NCBI GenBank assembly: GCA_004555265.1
Contig: SFIQ01000014.1
Coordinates: 1-64,000, forward strand
Direction: 5' to 3'
Source: Ruminococcus sp.
GTDB taxonomy: Bacteria > Bacillota > Clostridia > Oscillospirales > Acutalibacteraceae
DNA length: 64,000 nt
The notes below the pieces were generated by a model that was not told the DNA's origin, ran no database searches, and saw only the letters and a list, made by a program, of their open reading frames with translations. Positions 58,251 to 64,000 of this stretch are shown here, piece by piece. Numbering within the stretch: the first letter of the stretch is position 1; every line of letters begins with the position of its first letter. Both the position numbers and the translations under genes were made by a program.

Positions 58251-58366
58251 GTAGGGCGAGGGCTTGCTCCCGCCGTCAATTAACAGGTAACCATGCGGCG
58301 GGGGCAGACAGTGCCCTACGCTCGTATTACATTTCGTGCGTGTAGGGAACGGTCTTGACCGTTCCG
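58251..58366. repeat. Dispersed intergenic repeat block
   Basis: GTAGGGCGAGGGCTTGCTCCCGCC at the left, a mirrored GCGGCGGGGGCAGACAGTGCCCTACGC at the right, then GGAACGGTC-TT-GACCGTTCC (58346-58365). Same families as at 3435-3454 and 25969-26130. Confidence 0.65.
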
Positions 58367-58403
58367 TCAATTTGTATCAAAATCCGCTGCCGGTCACAAA
58401 ATC

Positions 58404-61314
58404 TTATTCCACCGTTTTGACCGTAAATGTATAAGCAAGCGGTTTTGTATATCCAAACGGAATCAAATACTCCTTTGCAGGTGCGGGGCCGCAGCTTGCA
58501 GAGCCCGTGCCGCGCACAAAGCCGTCCACCGTAACATTGGTTGTGTCCGTGTCGGGCAAATCCTCAATATGTGCGGCTTTGATTAACTGATTTAATGTAA
58601 AGTGGTTTGCGTTAAAGTTCAGCGCCTTGTCTGCCGCCGTAAAACAAAGACCTTTGCCGTTGTCGTCTTGCAAAATGCCGTACCGCGTATCCCCACGGTT
58701 GCCCGAATCCTGGGGCTTAATGTATTTGTGGGGCATATCGGTAACTGTGGTTTCGTAAATACCGATTGGTGCGTGCTCCTGAAAGTCGCCGTAGTTTTCC
58801 AAAGGCCCTCTGCCGTAGTAGGTGACCTTTTCAAAGGCTTTCGGCATTTCCAAATGCACACCGAAGCGGGGGAGTTGTAACGGCATGGGGCAAACGGCGA
58901 AAAGTTTGGGCGATACAGTCATTTCGCCATTCTTTGCGAAACGGTAATCCACGGTTGCCGTTGCCAAAAGGAAGATGCCTCTGGTGATAAATTTATACGA
59001 TGTGCGTACAAATTTGCCCTGATTATCCGATTTAACCTTACAGCCTGTAAAGTGTACCTTTGCGGTTTCCAAACCGATAACATCCCAATACCCCTTTATG
59101 TATTGGTCGTTGTCCAACCGTCCTCGGTAAATGTGGGGTACAAAGCCGTAAAGACCGTCCAAGGGTTTCTTGTTTATATATTCAACGTCGTCTTTTTTGT
59201 AACTGACAAGTCCTTTTTTGCAGTCAAATTTTGCCTTGCCGCCCTTGAACGCAATCTCAATTTTACCGTCGTCCTTTTCAATTTTTGCATATTCCCTGAT
59301 TGTTGCGGCGGGGATTGCGGCGGTTGCGCAAATAAGCTGTTCTGTCGCAATTTCTCTGCCGTCCTCTTTGCTTGTGTAAATAAGGTCAACAAAAATATCC
59401 TTACCCGAAGCCTTTACTGTCTCTGCATGCAGCGTAATTATCTTTGTTTCCTGTGGCTGTAATACGAAATCCAAAGCACCGTTTTCCGTCTCTTTGCCGT
59501 CTGTCAAAATGCGGTAAGATACGGCAATATCGTCCGACGCCTTGAAATAGCGGGTGTTTATAAACTCGATTTTGCCGCCGCCCAAATACTTTGCACGAAC
59601 GGGGCGGTAACACACCTTCATTTCCAAAGCACCGCTTGACGGCGCACGGTTGGGGTAGAAAAGCCCGTCCACACAGAAGTTACCGTCGTGTATCGGCTCG
59701 TTGTGGTCGCCGCCGTAGGTCCATTTGTATTTTGCGTTTTCGTCATAAACGCTGTGGTCAGCCCATTCCCAAATACAGCCGCCCATAAATTGCTCCGAAG
59801 CATAGAACAACTGCATATACTCTTCCAATCCACCGGGGCCGTTGCCCATGGCGTGGGCATATTCGCATTGAAAGAAGGGCTTGCCCTTGTATTTTTTACC
59901 TGCGGTGCCCTTTATGATTTTGCGCATAAGACGGGGTCTGCCGTACATTCTGGATACAACATCATACGCCCAGCGCTTACTGCGGTTCACGCCCTCGTAA
60001 TGAACGGGAACTTCGGGGTTTTCCTTATGTAAAAAGTCATAGCAAACGTCCTGGCACTTGTATCCGCCGGATTCGTTGCCCAGACTCCACATGGTTATGC
60101 AAATGTGGTTCTTATCACGCTCGTACATACGCACAACACGGTCAAGGTAGTGGGAAGCCCATTTCATATCATTACTTAAACGGTTGGGGTTGTATGTACT
60201 GTGTGGGATGGCGTAAAACCCGTGCGTTTCAATATCTGCCTCGTCAACGGTATACAGTCCGTATAGGTCGCACATGGTCAAAAATACCGGATCGGGGGGA
60301 TAGTGCGAGGTGCGCACGGCGTTGCAGTTGTATTCTTTCATCAACTGCACATCTTTTTCCAAATCGTCAAGAGACATAGCATAGCCCTTGGTCATATGCG
60401 TATCGTGGTGATTCACGCCGAACAATTTAACAGGCTTTCCGTTCAAACGGAACACTTCGCCGTCAATGTGCACATCTTTAAAGCCGATGTAAGTGCGTAC
60501 CGCCTCTGCCTCGGTACCGTTTTCCGTAAGCGTGAGCAGAACTTCATAAACATTCGGGATTTCCGCCGACCACTCTTGCACGGTCAGCGCAGAAACGGTT
60601 GTTTCCGTCTGCGGCAAAAGGTCGGTTTCAAACAGGATGCCGTCTGCATTTTTTGCGGCAATATGTAATTTTGCGCCGTCTGCAAATGCGCCGTCAATGC
60701 GGATATGTAAATCATATGTACCGTCTGCATTCTTCTGCGGACGGAACAGAAAATCGGAGATATAACTCGCACCCTGAGAAGTAATATATACATCACGGAA
60801 AATGCCGTTTTCTCGGAACATATCCTGACATTCCAAGTATGTGCCGTTGCTCCATTTGTAGTTGACGACGACAATTTCGTTTTCACCGTCTGTTACAAAC
60901 GGTGTAATGTCAAATTCCGCTGTGTTGTGCGACCCCTCGGAATATCCCACATATTTGCCGTTGATATAGAGCGCCATTGCACCTGCTACGCCTAAAAAGG
61001 TGATTAACTTGCGCGCGCTTTCCGTCAGAACAATAGCCTGTTCTCTGCCAGGTGGAGGGAACATTTACCTTATCAAATTGCACCGAAGCGGTGTCAAACA
61101 CCTCGGGAATTTTACTTAAACGGTCAAAATAGGCAAAATCCCACTCTCCGCTGAGCATAAGCACTCTGTCGGAGGTGTAGCGTTCGGTTTTATAGTCGCT
61201 TACATGGATCTTTTCCGCTGTGGAAAAGGGAATAAAGTAACTGCGCGCAGGCAGTTTGTTTTCTTCAAACACGCTGAAATCGGTGTGTAATTTGCGGTGA
61301 ACGGAGTATTGCAC
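58404..61314 (-). pseudogene. GH2 beta-galactosidase, internally deleted and frameshifted
   Basis: A LacZ-like gene in two frames. The start (61314-61060) encodes SVFEENKLPARSYF, LSGEWDFAYFDR, NVPSTWQRTGY; the rest (from about 61060 down to 58404) encodes the remaining 870 or so codons with the acid/base motif LGNESGGY and the nucleophile motif CEYAHAMGN. Between them about 45-50 codons expected in this family (the YPFP/ENPVGVYR region) are missing and the frame is lost. Non-functional as read. Confidence 0.8.
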
Positions 61315-61476
61315 AATAAGCCCTCACTTTTCCTATATTCTATACAGTATCATACCAAAAACAGGCAAGCCTTGTCAATTTTCTGCCGCGGTATTTCGAG
61401 CGAAAGTTTGATTGTTTTTGAATATCACGCCGCATTTCTTGACGAAAACACCGATACTACATATAATACTATATAT

Positions 61477-61498
61477 TTGTTGACCGAACGGTCAACAA
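61477..61498. promoter_or_regulatory. 22-bp inverted repeat, TetR-operator-like
   Basis: TTGTTGACCG-AA-CGGTCAACAA: 10-bp perfect arms. It lies near AT-rich, promoter-like sequence (TATAATACTATATA, 61462-61475). Resembles TetR-family operators, but no TetR gene is in the window. The 380-bp gap 61315-61694 otherwise holds only a terminator. Confidence 0.55.
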
Positions 61499-61657
61499 TA
61501 GTGTAATACAGATACAAAGCACAAGTTAAGAGCACAACGGGATTTTTCTGAAATGGTCAATACTGTTCATGAATTTGCCGCCGTCATTGTCGCAAAAAAC
61601 GCTTTGAATGGGCAGGCGAGTGCAACACGAAACAAGCATAATTCGGTTTAAAAAGAT

Positions 61658-61690
61658 AACCCGCAGTCTCTTATGAAACTGCGGGCTTTT
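61658..61690. terminator. Bidirectional terminator
   Basis: Stem CCCGCAGT/ACTGCGGG with loop CTCTTATGAA and T-rich flanks on both strands; ends the ChbG-MFS operon. Confidence 0.75.
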
Positions 61691-61694
61691 GCTG

Positions 61695-62546
61695 TTATAA
61701 ACTTTCAAATATGCGCCAGGAAACAACTTGTATGCCTTTCTTTTCTGCCATTTCTAAAAGGTCACCGCTTTTTAAAAGTTCAAATTCCCAAACGCGTTTT
61801 TGCCATTCGTGATCGTGGTTTTCGGCAGGGTAGGCGGGGTGCAAAAACATTTCCGTCACGCCGTCTATGCAGTTTTCCACCGCGTCGAGATAATAGCGGC
61901 GCAACCCTTCGTAATCCCCGATTTTTTCCACGGAATACGGATTGGAAACCACATCATCGGGCATTTTCACGCCCTGTTTTTCTCCAAGCAAGACTAAATG
62001 CTTTTGAAATGCGAGCACCGCACGGGGAAGTTTTCGTCCCAACTGCCGTTCTAAAAAATACGGTGTTTTCGGAAAACGGTAGGGGAGATTGTGACGACTG
62101 CAAAAGGCGTACGCGTCACGGTAAAACCGCCGCCCGTTAATGCCGTACAGCGTGGCGCAATGGTTGTCGGCATGGTCAACCGCACAGCCGTTTTTGACGG
62201 CGAAATCGTATTGTGCCTCCAATTCGGCGGCAATGTCACGGTGTCTTGCGTGCAGGGCTATATCTTTTTGACTTGTATAAAGCCCTTTGTCGTCCGAAAG
62301 GGATTTCGCGCCGCTGACACTCTGCCAGCGGTGCTCGGCATTGTCGGAATTCACGGTCAAATGTATCCCGACCGTAATATTTTCCTTTGCCGCCAAGGTT
62401 GCCGCTTCGCTTGCGCTGTCTGCCACCGCCATGAAAGAGGTTGAGGTAATCAGCCCCGCTTTGTAAACTTCGCGTATGGCTTTGGTCTGTTCTTCATTAT
62501 AGCCGAAATCATCGGCGTTCAAAATTAAATATTTATTCTTTTTCAT
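61695..62546 (-). CDS. ChbG/HpnK-family deacetylase (YdjC-like)
   Basis: A 283-residue carbohydrate deacetylase: metal motif NADDFGYN, GIHLTVNSD and DHADNH. Members remove N-acetyl groups from chito-oligosaccharides. Start at 62546; it overlaps the end of the transporter gene by 14 nt, so the two form an operon. Confidence 0.88.
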   Translation of the reverse strand: MKKNKYLILNADDFGYNEEQTKAIREVYKAGLITSTSFMAVADSASEAATLAAKENITVGIHLTVNSDNAEHRWQSVSGAKSLSDDKGLYTSQKDIALHARHRDIAAELEAQYDFAVKNGCAVDHADNHCATLYGINGRRFYRDAYAFCSRHNLPYRFPKTPYFLERQLGRKLPRAVLAFQKHLVLLGEKQGVKMPDDVVSNPYSVEKIGDYEGLRRYYLDAVENCIDGVTEMFLHPAYPAENHDHEWQKRVWEFELLKSGDLLEMAEKKGIQVVSWRIFESL

Positions 62547-63858
62547 TTTCTTGTGCCTTGTTGTTTTCGTCCTTGAAATGCAGGAACAGCGAAATAATTG
62601 CCGCAATCAAAACCGCCGCGCCGGGGAAGACAATCAGCAAAAATCTGGAGGCAAGGTCGGGATTGGGGCCGGGATTGTCACCGCTTTCAAAGCCGAATAC
62701 GGTTGCGGCTATGTAAAAGGCGAGGGAAGTAAACAGACCGTTTAAGCGGTTCATTACGCCGATACAACTGGAAATAATTGCTTCCCGCTTTACACCGTAT
62801 TTTTGATAATCTTCGTCCATAATTTTTGCACCGATGCAGTCCATTGTGGTCAGGCATCCGGCAACGCCGAAGCCCACAATGCCCGCAATGCACATCGCGG
62901 GGACTAAGCGGTTAATAAAGAACAGCGGTGCAACGCCCACAGCCATAATAAAGAAAGAAGTGCGCCAAACCTTCATAATCGAAACGCGTTTGGTAATCTT
63001 GCTCCAAATCAAAACGCCGACGAGGGCAACCGCAAAGACCGCCGCCATCAAAAGTGTTGTTTTGCCGCTGTCGAGTTTCAGCGAGTATTTGACATAAAAA
63101 GCAATGGCTTGCGAAATCAGGGAAAAAGCAGCAGAATAAAACGCACCCGTCAGCCCGAATATCCAAAACTTTTTATTGGTAATGAGGGCTTTGATACTGC
63201 CCCAAATTTTCGGTGTTTCCGTGGACCAACTTTCGGGGTCCTCATGACAGCCGAAGGTGCAGTACAGAATGACCGCCAACGCCAACACGCCGTATATCAC
63301 AGCCGTTAAGCGATACCCGATTTTTTCTGTAATCATGGGCGTCAGCGCAATGCTGATCACCATTGCCACAAGTTGAAATGCTTGGCGAATGGCGTTGGTT
63401 TTTGCGCGCTCGTGGTCGCTGTGGAACAGTTCGGGAAAAAGTGCGCCGTAGTTTGCGTTCATTAAGGAATCCAGCGTACCTGTCAGTATATACATCAGCA
63501 GGAAATAGACAAACAGTGCAGTTTGACTTTCTCCTATAAACGACGGCACATTGAAAAAGGCGACAAAGCACAAAATCAACAGCGGCACGCCGATAACGAG
63601 CCACGGACGGCGGCGTCCCCAACGGGTACGGGTTTTATCGGATAAAAAGCCGTAAACGGGGTTGTCAATGGCGTCCACAAAAGTGTAAATCAGCAAAACC
63701 AAAGAATACTGCTTCATCGGCAGCCCCAGCATATCTACATAAAAGATTGCCGCGTAGGTTTTAAACATATTGATGGGAATTGAAGTGCCGAACATACCAA
63801 TGCCGTACCGAAACGGTGAAGTTTTGCGCAATTTGCTTTGCGTTTGGTTCGTTTCCAT
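62533..63858 (-). CDS. GPH-family sugar:cation symporter
   Basis: A 441-residue, 12-helix transporter of the melibiose carrier group. Family motif after helix 2: DKTRTRWGRRRP. A related, broken gene lies at 56538-57062. Probably imports a (oligo)saccharide then handled by the adjacent deacetylase. GAGAGGGAG ribosome site; promoter at 63919-63891. Confidence 0.9.
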   Translation of the reverse strand: METNQTQSKLRKTSPFRYGIGMFGTSIPINMFKTYAAIFYVDMLGLPMKQYSLVLLIYTFVDAIDNPVYGFLSDKTRTRWGRRRPWLVIGVPLLILCFVAFFNVPSFIGESQTALFVYFLLMYILTGTLDSLMNANYGALFPELFHSDHERAKTNAIRQAFQLVAMVISIALTPMITEKIGYRLTAVIYGVLALAVILYCTFGCHEDPESWSTETPKIWGSIKALITNKKFWIFGLTGAFYSAAFSLISQAIAFYVKYSLKLDSGKTTLLMAAVFAVALVGVLIWSKITKRVSIMKVWRTSFFIMAVGVAPLFFINRLVPAMCIAGIVGFGVAGCLTTMDCIGAKIMDEDYQKYGVKREAIISSCIGVMNRLNGLFTSLAFYIAATVFGFESGDNPGPNPDLASRFLLIVFPGAAVLIAAIISLFLHFKDENNKAQENEKE

Positions 63859-63890
63859 AAATTCTCCCTCTCTTTTTCAAATGTATAAAA

Positions 63891-63919
63891 AATATAGCAT
63901 AATTTTTGCACATTTGCAA
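63891..63919 (-). promoter_or_regulatory. SigA promoter of the GPH-ChbG operon, with inverted repeat
   Basis: Minus strand: TTGCAA (63919-63914), 17 nt, TATATT (63896-63891). The inverted repeat TTGCA-CATT-TGCAA (63906-63919) overlaps the -35 and spacer. Confidence 0.65.
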
Positions 63920-63927
63920 CAGTTCCT

Positions 63928-63956
63928 TTGACATATTATAAAAAATATTGTATGAT
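63928..63956 (+). promoter_or_regulatory. SigA promoter of the gene entering the right edge
   Basis: TTGACA (63928-63933), 17 nt, TATGAT (63951-63956). Confidence 0.75.
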
Positions 63957-63984
63957 TATACCAAACGCGAGAGGTGAATTTTTT

Positions 63985-64000
63985 ATGCAGACAAAAACCA
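63985..64000 (+). CDS. Start of a gene cut by the window edge
   Basis: ATG at 63985 with GAGGTG upstream; only MQTKT is visible. It is divergent from the sugar transporter operon, so a regulator or second enzyme of the same pathway is possible, but five codons cannot tell. Confidence 0.6.

Overview
The window reads as chromosome of a spore-forming, anaerobic-type Firmicute, most like an Oscillospiraceae/Ruminococcaceae member of class Clostridia. The grounds are spoIVA with sipL, a YunB-type gene, a DacF-type carboxypeptidase, NAD-dependent ligase, an ECF transporter core, ClpE, a zinc-type L32, and short intergenic palindromic repeats of the kind common in gut Clostridia. No species call is possible from sequence alone.

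Layout. 1-2250: edge of a mobile region, with the 3' end of a tyrosine recombinase and an AT-rich three-gene cassette of unknown membrane and soluble proteins. 2300-4018: gene fragments, a GNAT acetyltransferase, repeats and a tiny self-contained transcription unit. 4019-10023: RNase P RNA, a small membrane protein, recD2, then the spore-coat basement pair sipL-spoIVA behind a SigE-like promoter. 10162-14280: NYN/OST-HTH protein with a zinc ribbon, then the ATP-grasp/alpha-E/transglutaminase trio. 14538-19120: FtsX-type ABC exporter, a candidate 6S RNA, a DUF1292 gene and an unassigned structured RNA of about 370 nt. 19126-23808: Spx/ArsC-like protein, pyk, ilvC with a FadR-type regulator and matching operators, and yunB. 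23910-33130: GT39-type membrane glycosyltransferase, ligA, dacF, pgi, small unknowns, a DUF177 gene and rpmF. 33216-39223: DUF512 radical-SAM protein, der, then a lipoprotein gene bracketed by two copies of the der 3' end, and an LRR protein.

39421-52170 is a dense housekeeping block: ruvC-ruvA-ruvB, glmM, an RlmI-like methyltransferase, ecfA1-ecfA2-ecfT, truA, a DUF5711 gene, cvpA-like, pgsA and clpE. 52372-54294 holds a small gene, a SAM-I-type riboswitch controlling an unrecognised 125-residue protein, a DUF421 gene, a MITE-like element and a Pho-box promoter.

54295-61314 is decayed. pstS is fused by deletion to the last codons of a phoR-type kinase. A ROK-type regulator head is fused to a frameshifted sugar transporter, which is itself fused to an inverted carbohydrate gene. 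A GH38-like/DUF5054 gene has lost its 5' part, and a GH2 beta-galactosidase carries an internal out-of-frame deletion. 61695-63858 retains an intact carbohydrate pair (ChbG-type deacetylase and GPH sugar transporter), and a new gene starts at the right edge.

The most interesting items are the stand-alone structured RNA (18751-19117), the SAM riboswitch in front of an unknown gene, the der 3'-end duplication, the collapsed pst-pho locus and the FadR operators at ilvC. No tRNA, rRNA, intact insertion sequence or CRISPR array was seen.
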